A stretch of DNA of 22,978 nucleotides from DASUMP01 sp036277635. Lineage in GTDB: Bacteria; Actinomycetota; Acidimicrobiia; IMCC26256; PALSA-610. Positions 1-8,526 of this stretch are shown here, piece after piece. The notes under the pieces were generated by a model. It searched no databases. It had not been told where the DNA came from and saw nothing but the letters and a program-made list of their open reading frames with translations. The translations under genes were made by a program, and so were the position numbers. Numbering within the stretch: position 1 is the stretch's first letter; each line of letters starts with the position of its first letter. The stretch covers positions 1 to 22,978 of the forward strand of contig DASUMP010000002.1 of the NCBI GenBank assembly GCA_036277635.1, given 5' to 3'.

Positions 1-414
1 GAACTCCTCGGCGAGCTGCGGGTCGAACGTACCGATCCACTCGGCGACGGGATCGATGTCGTACACGAGGAACGGCCGTCCGGACAGATCGAGCGCGACC
101 TGCACCAGCGCCTCGTCGAGGGGCACGAGCGCGTTCGCGAAGCGGCGCACGCCGGCCTTGTCGCCCAGCGCTTCGAGCACCGCGCGCCCGAGCACGATGC
201 CCACGTCTTCCACGGTGTGGTGCAGGTCGACGTCGAGATCGCCGCTCGCGGTGACCGTGAGGTCGAACCCGGCGTGCTTCCCCAGCTGGTGGAGCATGTG
301 ATCGAAGAACGGGATGCCGGTCGTGACGTCGGTGGTGCCGCGTCCGTCGAGGGTCACGTCGACGAGCACCGTCGTCTCGTTGGTGGCGCGTTCGAGATGG
401 GCGTGACGACTCAC
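1..414 (-). CDS. hisB: Imidazoleglycerol-phosphate dehydratase, 3' end beyond window
   Basis: HisB dehydrates imidazoleglycerol phosphate to imidazoleacetol phosphate in cytosolic histidine synthesis, using manganese. The 138 visible N-terminal codons contain both hallmark stretches: FFDHMLHQLGKH (about residues 36-47) and DLHHTVEDVGIVLG (about 62-75), whose His and Glu residues bind the metals. The GTG start at 414 overlaps the hisC stop by 4 nt (GTGA), and a GGAGG sits 7 nt upstream inside hisC, so translation is probably coupled. The family is usually about 195-200 aa, so roughly the last third lies outside the window. There is no sign of fusion to the HisB-N phosphatase found in enterobacteria, as expected for an actinobacterium. 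Confidence 0.96.
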   Translation of the reverse strand, partial: MSRHAHLERATNETTVLVDVTLDGRGTTDVTTGIPFFDHMLHQLGKHAGFDLTVTASGDLDVDLHHTVEDVGIVLGRAVLEALGDKAGVRRFANALVPLDEALVQVALDLSGRPFLVYDIDPVAEWIGTFDPQLAEEF

Positions 415-1514
415 TGCGGGACCTCCTGCAACGACGCTCGCAGCGCGGCGAGGAACGCGTCGTTCTCGTCCGGCGTGCCGACCGAGATCCGCAAGCACCC
501 CTCGACCCCGGGCCAGGACGCGAAGTTGCGGACCAACACCCCGCGCGCGACGAGCGACTCCCAGACGCGCTGCGCGTCGCCGGCGATCCGCACCAACACG
601 AAGTTCGCGCCGGATGGGAACACCGTGAGGTCGGAGAACGAGCCGAGCTCACGCGTGAGACGCTCACGTTCCGACACGAGCGACGCGACGCGGTCGAGCA
701 TCGCACCGCGGTGGTCGAGCGCGAGCCGGCCCGCGAGCTGGGTGCCGATCGAGAGGTGGTACGGCAACACGACCTTCTCCAGCTCGGCGACGACGGCGGC
801 GGGCGCGAGGGCGAAGCCGAGACGCATCGCGGCGAGCGACCACACCTTGGAGTACGTGCGCACCACCGCGAGCGGTGCGTCGTCGTCGAGCAGCGCGAGC
901 GCGCTCCAGGGTGCGAACTCGCCGTAGGCCTCGTCGACGACGAGGAGCGCACCGACCGCGCGGGCGGCGGCGAGCAGTGACTCCACGGTCGCGGCGGGTT
1001 CGACCGTCCCGGTGGGGTTGTTCGGGCTGCACACGAAGACGACCGCCGGCTCGACGTCGTGCACGAGCCGGGCGGCGCCGTCGGGATCGACCGTGAAGTC
1101 GGCCCGTCGCGTTCCCGTGACCAGCGTCGTGCCGGTGATGCGCGCGATGTGCGCGTGGAGGGCGTACGTCGGCTCGAACACCAGCGCGCGGCGTCCGGCG
1201 CCCGCGTAGGTGAGCAGCACGGTCTGGAGCACCTCGTTGCTGCCGTTCGCGACGAAGATCCGCTCCGGCGGCTGTCCGACGAACTCCCCGAGTGCGGAGC
1301 GCAGGCTGCGCGCGGCGCGGTCGGGGTAGCGGTGGTACGCCACTGCGCGCATCGCGTCGGAGAGCGCGGCGACGAACTCTGCCGGGGGCGGGTAGGGGCT
1401 CTCGTTGGTGTTCAGCCGGACCGCGACATCGAGCTGCGGCGAGTGGTAGCCCGCGAGTTCCCGCAGGTCGTCTCGCGGTTGCGGCCAGGCCCGCGCCGAT
1501 CCGCTCGACGTCAT
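411..1514 (-). CDS. hisC: Histidinol-phosphate aminotransferase
   Basis: HisC is a PLP fold-type I aminotransferase that converts imidazoleacetol phosphate and glutamate to histidinol phosphate and 2-oxoglutarate. The 367-aa product has normal length. It shows N-terminal RLNTNESPYPPP (about 33-44), SPNNPTGT (163-170), the PLP-ring aspartate in VVDEAY (D194), and TYSKVWSLAAMRLG with the Schiff-base lysine at K223. The ATG start overlaps the hisD stop as ATGA, and its own stop overlaps the hisB start, so hisD-hisC-hisB form one tightly packed transcription unit. Nothing is truncated. Actinobacterial HisC paralogues can act on aromatic substrates, but the operon position makes the histidine role very likely. 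Confidence 0.97.
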   Translation of the reverse strand: MTSSGSARAWPQPRDDLRELAGYHSPQLDVAVRLNTNESPYPPPAEFVAALSDAMRAVAYHRYPDRAARSLRSALGEFVGQPPERIFVANGSNEVLQTVLLTYAGAGRRALVFEPTYALHAHIARITGTTLVTGTRRADFTVDPDGAARLVHDVEPAVVFVCSPNNPTGTVEPAATVESLLAAARAVGALLVVDEAYGEFAPWSALALLDDDAPLAVVRTYSKVWSLAAMRLGFALAPAAVVAELEKVVLPYHLSIGTQLAGRLALDHRGAMLDRVASLVSERERLTRELGSFSDLTVFPSGANFVLVRIAGDAQRVWESLVARGVLVRNFASWPGVEGCLRISVGTPDENDAFLAALRASLQEVPQ

Positions 1515-2794
1515 GGTCGCGACTCCCGGATCGAGACCGACCGCGCGTGCGCGTCGAGACCTTCGGCGCGCGCGAGCGCACCGACGAACGGAGCGACGCG
1601 ACCGAGCGCGTCGGCATCGACGTGCACGACGTGGATGTGCTTGTGGAACGTGGAGACCCGCAGCGCACTCGCGAACCGTGCAGTGCGCCCGGTCGGCAGG
1701 ACGTGGTTCACGCCCGCGACGTAGTCGCCGACCGCGGCGGGCGCGTAGGCGCCGACGAACACCGCACCCGCGCTGCGCACGAGCGGCACGAGCACGTCAG
1801 CCGGCTCGCACTGCAGCTCGAGGTGCTCGGGTGCGAGCAGGTTCGAGACGTCGATCGCCGCTCGGGCGTCGTCGACGAGCACCAGGCGGCCGCCGTCGCG
1901 CAGGGTCGCTTCCGCGTCGGCGTGTCGGGGCAGCGTGCGCACCATCCGCACGAGCGCCGCGTCGACGGCATCTGCGAGCGGTTCGCTCCACGTGATGAGC
2001 GTCGCCACACCCCCGGGGCCGTGCTCGGCCTGGGCGAGGAGATCGGCGGCGACCCATTCCGGCACGGCCGAGTCGTCGGCGATCACCGCGACCTCCGACG
2101 GTCCGGCGAGCGCGTCGATGCCGACGAGGCCGACGACCTGGCGCTTGGCCTCGGTGACGTACGCGTTCCCCGGACCGACGATCACGTCGGCGGGCGCGAT
2201 GGTCTCGGTGCCGAACGCGAGCGCGGCGATGGCTTGTGCGCCGCCGACGCGGTACACGGTGTCGACCCCGGCGAGCGCCGCCGCCGCGAGCGTGACGGCG
2301 GGAACCGTGCCGTCGGGGCCGGGCGGGACGCACAGCACGACTTCGGGGACGCCGGCGACCCGGGCGGGGATCGCGGTCATCAGGACTGTGGACGGGTAGG
2401 TCGCCCGGCCGCCCGGCACGTAGCAGCCGGCGCGATCGACCGGGACGATGCGTTCAGTGATGCGGATGCCCGAGCGTTCGTGCTTCGGCTCGCGGTCGCG
2501 CTGCGCCTCGTGCCAGGCGAGCACCTGGTCGCGGGCGAACTCGAGCGCGAGCCGCAGATCGGGGTCGAGCCCGTCCAACGCCGCGGCGATCTCACCGGGG
2601 GCGACCTCGAGGTCGTCGAGCGTGCAGCCGTCGAAGCGGGCCGTGAGGTCGCGCAGAGCGGCGTCGCCGCGCTCGCGCACGTCGGCGACGATCGCGGAGA
2701 CTGCGCCGACCAGCTCGGGGTCGTCGAGGCGCGCCGCGGCCAGCGCGCGACGAGGATCGGCCGTCGGGCCGCGGAGGTCGATGCGGTCGAGCAT
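1511..2794 (-). CDS. hisD: Histidinol dehydrogenase
   Basis: HisD oxidises L-histidinol to L-histidine in two NAD-dependent steps and needs zinc. The predicted protein is 427 aa, typical of the family. Candidate zinc ligands are Q255 and H258 (AQAEHGPG), D357 (VGDYVAG) and H416 (EGLDAHARS); the catalytic Glu-His pair is E323-H324 (APEHLEL). The frame stays open to 2986, but I place the start at ATG 2794 (MLDRIDLRG), because longer versions would run into the divergent small gene at 2886 and add low-complexity residues. A TACGAT -10 candidate lies 12 nt upstream, implying a leader of only a few bases. It is the first gene of the hisDCB operon. Confidence 0.96.
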   Translation of the reverse strand: MLDRIDLRGPTADPRRALAAARLDDPELVGAVSAIVADVRERGDAALRDLTARFDGCTLDDLEVAPGEIAAALDGLDPDLRLALEFARDQVLAWHEAQRDREPKHERSGIRITERIVPVDRAGCYVPGGRATYPSTVLMTAIPARVAGVPEVVLCVPPGPDGTVPAVTLAAAALAGVDTVYRVGGAQAIAALAFGTETIAPADVIVGPGNAYVTEAKRQVVGLVGIDALAGPSEVAVIADDSAVPEWVAADLLAQAEHGPGGVATLITWSEPLADAVDAALVRMVRTLPRHADAEATLRDGGRLVLVDDARAAIDVSNLLAPEHLELQCEPADVLVPLVRSAGAVFVGAYAPAAVGDYVAGVNHVLPTGRTARFASALRVSTFHKHIHVVHVDADALGRVAPFVGALARAEGLDAHARSVSIRESRP

Positions 2795-2806
2795 GCGGAA
2801 CTCGCC

Positions 2807-2812
2807 ATCGTA
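2807..2812 (-). promoter_or_regulatory. Candidate -10 element for the hisDCB operon
   Basis: TACGAT on the minus strand, 12 nt before the hisD ATG. A start site about 7 nt downstream would leave a leader of roughly 5 nt. No convincing -35 hexamer is visible. Confidence 0.45.
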
Positions 2813-2885
2813 CCGGCGCCCCCGTCCCGGGCCGGGCCCGATTCTCCGCCCCGGCGTCCGGTCGTGGGTGCGCGAGGCTGGCGCG

Positions 2886-3095
2886 ATGGATCCGAGCCGC
2901 GACCTCGCGACCGTCTCGAGCCTCAGCGCCCAGATCGTCGAGCTCACCGAACGCGTCACCGATCTCGCCGACGGGTACCGCGACACTCCCGATTCGGCGA
3001 TCGCGTCCGAGCTCTACTCCGCAGAACGGGCGCTCCTCGCGGTCCGCCGATCCTTCGAGCGCGTCGCCCGGCTGCTCGACGCTGCCCCCGACTGA
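2886..3095 (+). CDS. Small helical protein of unknown function (69 aa)
   Basis: I do not recognise a named family. The reading frame has almost exclusively G or C in third positions, which supports real coding. The product is predicted to be cytosolic and almost entirely helical, with heptad-like spacing in LSAQIVELTERVTDLADGY (about 12-30) and a second amphipathic helix around 38-65, suggesting a short helical hairpin or coiled-coil dimer. There is no signal peptide or membrane segment. The ATG at 2886 follows a GAGGCT hexamer by 6 nt, compatible with a leaderless transcript. It is divergent from hisD (91 bp apart), and its last 82 nt lie antisense to the 3' end of nth. Confidence 0.75.
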   Translation: MDPSRDLATVSSLSAQIVELTERVTDLADGYRDTPDSAIASELYSAERALLAVRRSFERVARLLDAAPD

Positions 3096-3766
3096 GCCCG
3101 GGAAGCCACCCGGCGCGGGGCCACGACCGTGCCCGCAGACGGGCAGATGACCGCCAACACGCACTCGTCGCACCGCGGCCGGCGCGCGTCGCACACGCGC
3201 CGGCCGTGCTCGATGAGGCGGAGGGAGAAGTCACCCCACTCCTCGGGATCGATCATCGCAGTGAGGTCGGACTCGATCTTCACCGGATCGGTCTCGCGCG
3301 TGAGTCCGAGACGGCGCGCCAGGCGCGCCACGTGCGTGTCCACCGGCAACCCCGGGAGTCCGAACGCGACCGAGCGGACGACGTTGCCCGTCTTGCGTCC
3401 GACCCCCGGCACGGTGACGAGATCGTCGAGGTCGCGCGGGACCTCGCCGCCGAACCGCTCCTCGAGCGCGGCGGCCATGCCGAGCAGCGACCGCGTCTTC
3501 GCGCGGAAGAAGCCCGTGGACCGGATGATCTCCTCGACCTCGTCGGGGTTGGCGGCGGCGAGATCGGCCGGCGTCGGGTACCGCGCGAACAACGTGGGCG
3601 TGACCATGTTCACGCGTTCGTCGGTGCACTGCGCCGACAGGATCGTGGCGGCGAGGAGCTGGTACGCGTCGGAGTGTTCGAGCGCGCAGCGCACGTCGGG
3701 GTACTGCGCACGCAACATCGCCGCGACCTGCGGCGCGCGCGCTCGAGCACCTCGGGGACGGGCCAC
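3014..3766 (-). CDS. nth: Endonuclease III (DNA glycosylase/AP lyase)
   Basis: Nth removes oxidised pyrimidines and cleaves the abasic site by beta-elimination in base-excision repair. The 250-aa product carries the helix-hairpin-helix VPGVGRKTGNVV with the catalytic lysine, then VDTHVARLARRLGL with the catalytic aspartate, and a complete [4Fe-4S] loop CDARRPRCDECVLAVIC (spacing C-x6-C-x2-C-x5-C). LLAATILSAQCTD near the N-terminus is also typical. I choose GTG 3766 because TACCCT lies exactly 6 nt upstream, fitting a leaderless start; ATG 3718 would remove part of the first helix. After the cluster there is an unusual basic, Ser/Arg-rich tail of about 40 residues. Part of that tail is encoded antisense to the 69-aa gene. 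Confidence 0.95.
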   Translation of the reverse strand: MARPRGARARAPQVAAMLRAQYPDVRCALEHSDAYQLLAATILSAQCTDERVNMVTPTLFARYPTPADLAAANPDEVEEIIRSTGFFRAKTRSLLGMAAALEERFGGEVPRDLDDLVTVPGVGRKTGNVVRSVAFGLPGLPVDTHVARLARRLGLTRETDPVKIESDLTAMIDPEEWGDFSLRLIEHGRRVCDARRPRCDECVLAVICPSAGTVVAPRRVASRAQSGAASSSRATRSKDRRTARSARSAE

Positions 3767-3772
3767 GGCCGC

Positions 3773-3778
3773 AGGGTA
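3773..3778 (-). promoter_or_regulatory. Leaderless -10 element for nth
   Basis: TACCCT on the minus strand, 6 nt before the GTG of nth. The spacing places the transcription start at or next to the first base of the start codon. Confidence 0.6.
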
Positions 3779-3809
3779 TCGGCGGTGCGGGTTCCCACGA
3801 CCCGACCGG

Positions 3810-3815
3810 TACCGT
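3810..3815 (+). promoter_or_regulatory. Leaderless -10 element for rlmN
   Basis: TACCGT ends 7 nt before GTG 3823. The match favours that GTG over the in-frame GTG at 3814, which overlaps the hexamer itself. Confidence 0.6.
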
Positions 3816-3822
3816 GGGACCG

Positions 3823-4881
3823 GTGAGTGCCACGCGTTACGCCACGACCCGCGCCGAGCTGAGCGCGGTGCTCGACGCCCTTGGCGCGCCGGCGTACCGC
3901 ACCGAGCAGGTGTGGCGCGGACTGTGGGAGCAGCGCCGGCCGCTCGAGGAGTTGACCGTCCTCCCCCGCGCGCTGCGCGCCGAGCTCGCCGAGCGGCTGC
4001 CGCTGGCGTTCGCGCCCGTCGAGGTCCTCGACGCCGATCGCGGCGCCACGCGCAAGTGGCTCTGGCGCGCCGCCGACGGCGCGCAGGTCGAGACCGTGCT
4101 GATGCTCTACCGCGACCGAGCCACCGTCTGCATCTCGTCGCAGGCCGGGTGCGCGATGGGCTGCACGTTCTGCGCGACGGGTCAGGCCGGCTTCGAGCGG
4201 CACCTCGACGTGGGCGAGATCGTCGAGCAGGTCGTGCGCGCCCAGCACGGCACCGACGTGCGGGTGAGCAACGTCGTGTTCATGGGGATGGGCGAGCCCC
4301 TCGCAAACCTCGACGCGGTGGAGCCGGCGATCCGAGTGCTCCACGACGCGTTCGGCCTGTCGGCCCGGCACATCGTCGTGTCCACCGTGGGCATCGTGCC
4401 GGGCATCCGCCGCCTCGCCGACTTCGAGCTCCCCGTGACACTCGCGGTGTCGCTGCACGCGCCCAACGACGCCTTGCGCGAGACCCTCGTCCCGGTGAAC
4501 CGGCGCTACCCGATCGGAGCCGTCCTCGACGCGGCACGCGAGTACGCCGAGCGCAAGGGTCGCCGCGTCTCGTTCGAGTACGCCGTGATCCCGGGGGTGA
4601 ACGACCGCGACGAGCACGCCGAGGCCCTGGCGGCACGCCTGCGCGGCTTCCGCGGGGGCGCGCACGTGAACCTCATCCCCCTGAACCCCACGGCGGGTTT
4701 CGGTGCCGCGGGGCCCGACCCCCGCCACGTCGCTCGGTTCGCGGCCCGCCTCCGTGAGCTCGGCCCGACGGTGTCGGTGCGGCGCAACCGCGGCGCCACG
4801 ATCGACGCGGCCTGCGGCCAGCTCAGGAACCGGGTGCTCGCCTCGGCATCGGCGCCCGCGACTGCGAGAATGCAGCCGTGA
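3823..4881 (+). CDS. rlmN: 23S rRNA (adenine-2503-C2)-methyltransferase
   Basis: RlmN is a radical-SAM enzyme that methylates C2 of A2503 in 23S rRNA and also A37 of some tRNAs. The 352-aa product has the cluster motif CAMGCTFC (C110, C114, C117), the upstream conserved cysteine in VCISSQ (C103), and the C-terminal cysteine that becomes methylated (C331, in DAACGQLR). GMGEPLAN and the SLHAPNDALR stretch are also typical. GTG 3814 would add three residues, but it lies inside the TACCGT -10, so 3823 is preferred. The last 4 nt overlap the next gene (GTGA), implying co-translation with a membrane protein. The Ala-rich end (ASASAPATARMQP) goes beyond the conserved core. Confidence 0.96.
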   Translation: MSATRYATTRAELSAVLDALGAPAYRTEQVWRGLWEQRRPLEELTVLPRALRAELAERLPLAFAPVEVLDADRGATRKWLWRAADGAQVETVLMLYRDRATVCISSQAGCAMGCTFCATGQAGFERHLDVGEIVEQVVRAQHGTDVRVSNVVFMGMGEPLANLDAVEPAIRVLHDAFGLSARHIVVSTVGIVPGIRRLADFELPVTLAVSLHAPNDALRETLVPVNRRYPIGAVLDAAREYAERKGRRVSFEYAVIPGVNDRDEHAEALAARLRGFRGGAHVNLIPLNPTAGFGAAGPDPRHVARFAARLRELGPTVSVRRNRGATIDAACGQLRNRVLASASAPATARMQP

Positions 4882-5225
4882 ACGAACTCCGCTGGTTCAA
4901 CCCCTCCCTGCCCCAGACGCTCCAGATCGGGGTGCTCCTGCTCTACCTCAACGGCTTCTTCGCGATCTTCGCCGGCGCCTACGGGCTGCTGTTCGCGATC
5001 GGCTTCGTCGGCGGCGCGGTGGGCATCGCGAGCGAGAAGAAGTGGGGCTACAGCGTGGGCGTCGCGACCGCGGCGGCACAGGTGCTGCTGCTCTTCGTCG
5101 TCTTCGGCCTCTTCGACGTGTTCAGCGACGTGAGCCTCTTGATCCGACTGATGTTCGACGGCGCCCTCGTCGCGTTGCTCGTGCACCCCATGAGCCGCGA
5201 CTACCAGCGCATCTGGTTCCGGTAG
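4878..5225 (+). CDS. Small four-helix membrane protein
   Basis: I do not recognise a named family. The 115-aa product shows four hydrophobic segments at about residues 14-33, 35-52, 60-82 and 84-101, with short charged loops (SEKKW after the second segment and SRDYQR after the last). It therefore looks like a compact integral membrane protein without a cleavable signal peptide. The GTG start overlaps the rlmN stop in GTGA, so it is probably translated by ribosomes finishing rlmN. A functional link with rRNA methylation is not evident; the coupling may only reflect genome compaction. Confidence 0.85.
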   Translation: MNELRWFNPSLPQTLQIGVLLLYLNGFFAIFAGAYGLLFAIGFVGGAVGIASEKKWGYSVGVATAAAQVLLLFVVFGLFDVFSDVSLLIRLMFDGALVALLVHPMSRDYQRIWFR

Positions 5226-5253
5226 CGCTCCTCGCCCCGAAAGGGTCGGCCCC

Positions 5254-6438
5254 GTGTGCGACACCCTCTGCGTCGTTGGCGCCGATCGCGCCGTGTTCGC
5301 GAAGAACTCCGACCGGCCCGTCGCCGAGGCGCAAGTCGTCGAGGCGCACGCACGTCGACCGGCCGGCGGGACGCTGCGCACCCAGTACCTCGACCTGATC
5401 GACACGGGCGCACACGCGGTCGTCGGCTCCCGTCCGACGTGGCTGTGGGGCTTCGAGCACGGCGTCAACGAGCACGGCGTCGCCATCGGCAACGAGCGCG
5501 TGTGGACCACCGACGACGCCCGCAGCGCGCCCCCCGCCCTCATCGGCATGGATCTCGTCCGGCTCGCCCTCGAGCGAGCCACGAGCGCCGACGACGCCCT
5601 CGACGTGCTCACCTCGCTCCTCGAACGCCACGGGCAGGGCGGCAGCTGCGAGGAGGCCCACGACGAGCCCTACTTCTCGTCGTTCCTCGTCGTCGACCCG
5701 CGGCGCGCCTGGGTGATCGAGACGAGCGCGCGCACGTGGGTCGCGCAGCCGGCCGACGCGGGTGCCGCGATCTCGAACCGCCTGACGCTGCGAACCGGGT
5801 GGACGCGCGCGTCGGCCGACGTCGAACGCGGCGCCGACTTCGACCGCTGGCGCGACCCGACGATCCCGACCGGACTCGCCGATCACCGACTCGACGCGAC
5901 CCGTGGCGCCCTCGCCACCGGCACCGCAACGAGCCCGCGCGACATGGCGGCGGTCCTGCGCCACCACGGCACCGTCTCGTGGGGGGCGCCGGGTTCGGAT
6001 CCCTCCGCCGTCGAGCCGCTGCCGGCGGGGGTCGACGCGGAGTGGCACGGCGTCACGGTGTGCATGCACGTACGCGACTACCAGGCGACCACGGGCTCGA
6101 TGATCGCCGAGCTCACGGCGACCGCGCCGCCGCGGCTGTGGATCTGTGTCGGCAGTCCGTGCGTCGGCGTGTACGTCCCGGTGTTCGGGTCGGCGGTTCC
6201 GGCCGAGCTGTCGGATCCGAACACGTGGCAGCGGTTCGCGCGGCTGCGTGATCGCGTCGAGCGTGACGCCACGACGGACGCGCTCGTCGCCGTGCGCGCC
6301 GCGTTCGGTCCCGTCGAAGCCGAGCTCTGGGAAGGCGCCGACGACGCGGCGGCGACGGGCGATCGCGGCGCGCTCGACGCGTTCGCCCGCTCGAGCTTCG
6401 CGCCGGTCGCCGACGCGTTGGCACGTCTCGGCGTCTGA
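5254..6438 (+). CDS. Secernin/C69-type Ntn-hydrolase family protein
   Basis: The 394-aa protein begins MCDTLCVVG...FAKNSDRP, the start expected of secernin and peptidase C69 proteins. In that superfamily a cysteine exposed by removal of the initiator Met acts as N-terminal nucleophile; Cys2 is the best candidate, with Cys6 the alternative. GFEHGVNEHGVAIGNERVWT (around 70-89) matches the conserved beta-sheet region carrying the oxyanion and substrate-binding residues. There is no signal peptide, so it is probably cytosolic. Substrate is unknown; dipeptides and other amides are possible. It lies 28 nt after the membrane-protein gene and 42 nt before the DUF255 gene on the same strand. AAGGGT 7 nt before GTG is a weak -10 candidate. 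Confidence 0.85.
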   Translation: MCDTLCVVGADRAVFAKNSDRPVAEAQVVEAHARRPAGGTLRTQYLDLIDTGAHAVVGSRPTWLWGFEHGVNEHGVAIGNERVWTTDDARSAPPALIGMDLVRLALERATSADDALDVLTSLLERHGQGGSCEEAHDEPYFSSFLVVDPRRAWVIETSARTWVAQPADAGAAISNRLTLRTGWTRASADVERGADFDRWRDPTIPTGLADHRLDATRGALATGTATSPRDMAAVLRHHGTVSWGAPGSDPSAVEPLPAGVDAEWHGVTVCMHVRDYQATTGSMIAELTATAPPRLWICVGSPCVGVYVPVFGSAVPAELSDPNTWQRFARLRDRVERDATTDALVAVRAAFGPVEAELWEGADDAAATGDRGALDAFARSSFAPVADALARLGV

Positions 6439-6468
6439 CGCCGCCCGGGGCGTCACCACACCGACGGG

Positions 6469-6474
6469 TAGCGT
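6469..6474 (+). promoter_or_regulatory. Leaderless -10 element for the DUF255 gene
   Basis: TAGCGT ends 6 nt before the tandem GTGGTG start. This spacing favours initiation at the first GTG (6481). Confidence 0.6.
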
Positions 6475-6480
6475 CGACGC

Positions 6481-8526
6481 GTGGTGAACCGCCTCGCCGA
6501 CGAGTCGAGCCCGTACCTCCGTCAGCACCGCGACAACCCGGTCGACTGGATGCCGTGGGGCGACGACGCGTTCGCTCGGGCGCGCGCCGACGACAAGCCG
6601 ATCTTCCTCTCCGTCGGCTACTCGTCGTGCCACTGGTGCCACGTCATGGCCCACGAGTCGTTCGAGGACGCCGACACGGCCGCCGAGATGAACCGCCGCT
6701 TCGTGAACGTCAAGGTCGATCGCGAGGAGCGACCCGACGTCGACGCCGTGTACATGCAGGCGGTGCAAGCGATGACCGGACGCGGCGGGTGGCCGATGAG
6801 CGTGTGGCTGACGCCCGACGGGCGGCCGTTCTACGGCGGGACGTACTTCCCCGACACCGACCGTCACGGCATGCCGTCGTTCCGGACCGTGATGGCCGCC
6901 GTCTCCGACGCGTGGAACGAACGTCGCGACGAGGTGCTCGCCGCCGCGGATCGCCTCACCGCCGCGATCGATGACGGCGACCTGCGCGCCGCCGCGTCGG
7001 GACCGCTCGAACGTGGTCTGCTCGACGACGCGGTCGCGCGCCTGCGCGCACAGTACGAACCTCGCCTCGGCGGGTTCGGGCGCGCCCCGAAGTTCCCGCC
7101 CGCGATGACGCTCGCGTTCCTCGCCCGGTCGTACGTGCGCGACGCCGATCCCCACACGCTCACGATGATCACGCACACCCTCGATCGGATGGCGGCCGGC
7201 GGGATCCACGACCAGCTCGGCGGTGGCTTCGCGCGGTACTCCACCGACGATGCGTGGCTCGTCCCGCACTTCGAGAAGATGCTCTACGACAACGCGCTGT
7301 TGCTGCGGGCGTATCTCTACGGGTACGTGCTGACCCGCGACGAGCGGTACCGCCGGGTGGTCGAGCAGATCGTCGAGTACCTCGTGCGCGACCTGCGCCA
7401 TCCCGACGGCGGGTTCTTCTCGGCCGAGGACGCCGACTCCGAAGGCGAGGAGGGACGCTTCTACGTCTGGTCGCTCGACGAGATCCGTGAGGTGTGCGGA
7501 CCCGACGCCGATGCCGCGATCGCATACTGGGGAGTCACCGCCGAAGGGAACTTCGAAGGGCGCAACATCCTCTTCGTGGTGGATCCGCACGCCGCGGTCC
7601 CTGACGCCGTGGAGCGCGCCCGCGTCGCGCTCCGCGAGCACCGGGAGCGTCGCATCCGACCGGGACTCGACGACAAGGTGTTGCTCGCGTGGAACGCGTT
7701 GCTCGTCGCGTCGCTCGCGGAGGCAGCCGCCGCGCTCGATCGTCCCGACTGGCTCGACATCGCTCGCACGACGACCGAGTTCCTGGTGCGCGAGCTCCGG
7801 CGCGACGACGGTCGCCTGCTCCGCTCGTGGCAGGCGGACGCACCGCGCGATCCCCGCACCGGGCGGGCCCGGCACCTCGCGTACGCCGAGGACCACGCTG
7901 CGTTGCTCGAAGCGCTCGTGACCATGGCAGAGACCGACGAACCCCGTTGGCTCGCCGACGCACGCGTGGTCGCCGACGCGCTCCTCGACCTGTTCCACGA
8001 CGACGAGGCCGGCGGCTTCTTCACGACAGGTCACGACGCACCGCCGCTCGTCGTGCGCGCGAAAGACGTGCAGGACAACGCCACGCCCGCGGCGACGTCG
8101 CTCGCCGCAGTGGGTCTGCTGCGTCTGGCGGCCCTCACGGGCGAGGAACGCTACGAACGACCCGCTCGACGCGCGACCGAGGGACTCGCGCGCGTCGCGG
8201 CGGAGTATCCGAGCGCGTTCGCGTACCTGCTCGACGCGATCGAGCGGCTCGTCGTCACCCCGATCGAGGTCGCGATCGTTGGTACCCCCGACGACCCGAT
8301 GGCAGCCGAGCTGCGCGCCGAGGTGTTCGGCCGGCTGCTCCCGGCGAGCGTGCGCCTGAGTGCGAGTGCCGGAACGGCCGTGTCGAGCCCGCTGCTCGAG
8401 GGTCGCGGGGCCGCGGGCGGCGCCCCCACTGCATACGTGTGCGAGCGCTACGCGTGCGGACTGCCTGCAACCGATGTGGACACCCTTGCGCGTCAGCTCG
8501 ACGCGGCGCTCGCGGCGCGTCGCTGA
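6481..8526 (+). CDS. DUF255/YyaL-type thioredoxin-domain protein
   Basis: The 681-aa protein belongs to the YyaL/SPATA20 family. An N-terminal thioredoxin-like DUF255 domain (about 1-165) opens with NRLADESSPYLRQH and contains the redox pair C50-H-W-C53 in SSCHWCHVM. The remaining 500 residues form the alpha/alpha-toroid, glycosidase-like half, with recognisable stretches GGIHDQLGGGFARYSTD, PHFEKMLYDNA and FFSAEDADSEG. The cellular role and substrate remain unsettled; a redox or sugar-handling function is possible. Length and motifs are complete. It is convergent with the 226-aa gene, and the two stop codons directly abut in TGATCA. Confidence 0.93.
   Translation: MVNRLADESSPYLRQHRDNPVDWMPWGDDAFARARADDKPIFLSVGYSSCHWCHVMAHESFEDADTAAEMNRRFVNVKVDREERPDVDAVYMQAVQAMTGRGGWPMSVWLTPDGRPFYGGTYFPDTDRHGMPSFRTVMAAVSDAWNERRDEVLAAADRLTAAIDDGDLRAAASGPLERGLLDDAVARLRAQYEPRLGGFGRAPKFPPAMTLAFLARSYVRDADPHTLTMITHTLDRMAAGGIHDQLGGGFARYSTDDAWLVPHFEKMLYDNALLLRAYLYGYVLTRDERYRRVVEQIVEYLVRDLRHPDGGFFSAEDADSEGEEGRFYVWSLDEIREVCGPDADAAIAYWGVTAEGNFEGRNILFVVDPHAAVPDAVERARVALREHRERRIRPGLDDKVLLAWNALLVASLAEAAAALDRPDWLDIARTTTEFLVRELRRDDGRLLRSWQADAPRDPRTGRARHLAYAEDHAALLEALVTMAETDEPRWLADARVVADALLDLFHDDEAGGFFTTGHDAPPLVVRAKDVQDNATPAATSLAAVGLLRLAALTGEERYERPARRATEGLARVAAEYPSAFAYLLDAIERLVVTPIEVAIVGTPDDPMAAELRAEVFGRLLPASVRLSASAGTAVSSPLLEGRGAAGGAPTAYVCERYACGLPATDVDTLARQLDAALAARR

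Noticed and set aside
2795..2986. Longer N-terminus for hisD
   Set aside because: It overlaps the divergent 69-aa gene and adds residues not found in HisD; ATG 2794 gives normal length.
1292..3826. 844-codon plus-strand open frame across hisC, hisD and nth
   Set aside because: Antisense to three clearly identified genes, with no recognisable domain.
5122..8034. 970-codon minus-strand open frame opposite the secernin-like and DUF255 genes
   Set aside because: Antisense shadow produced by high GC; composition is Arg/Val/Glu-rich without motifs.
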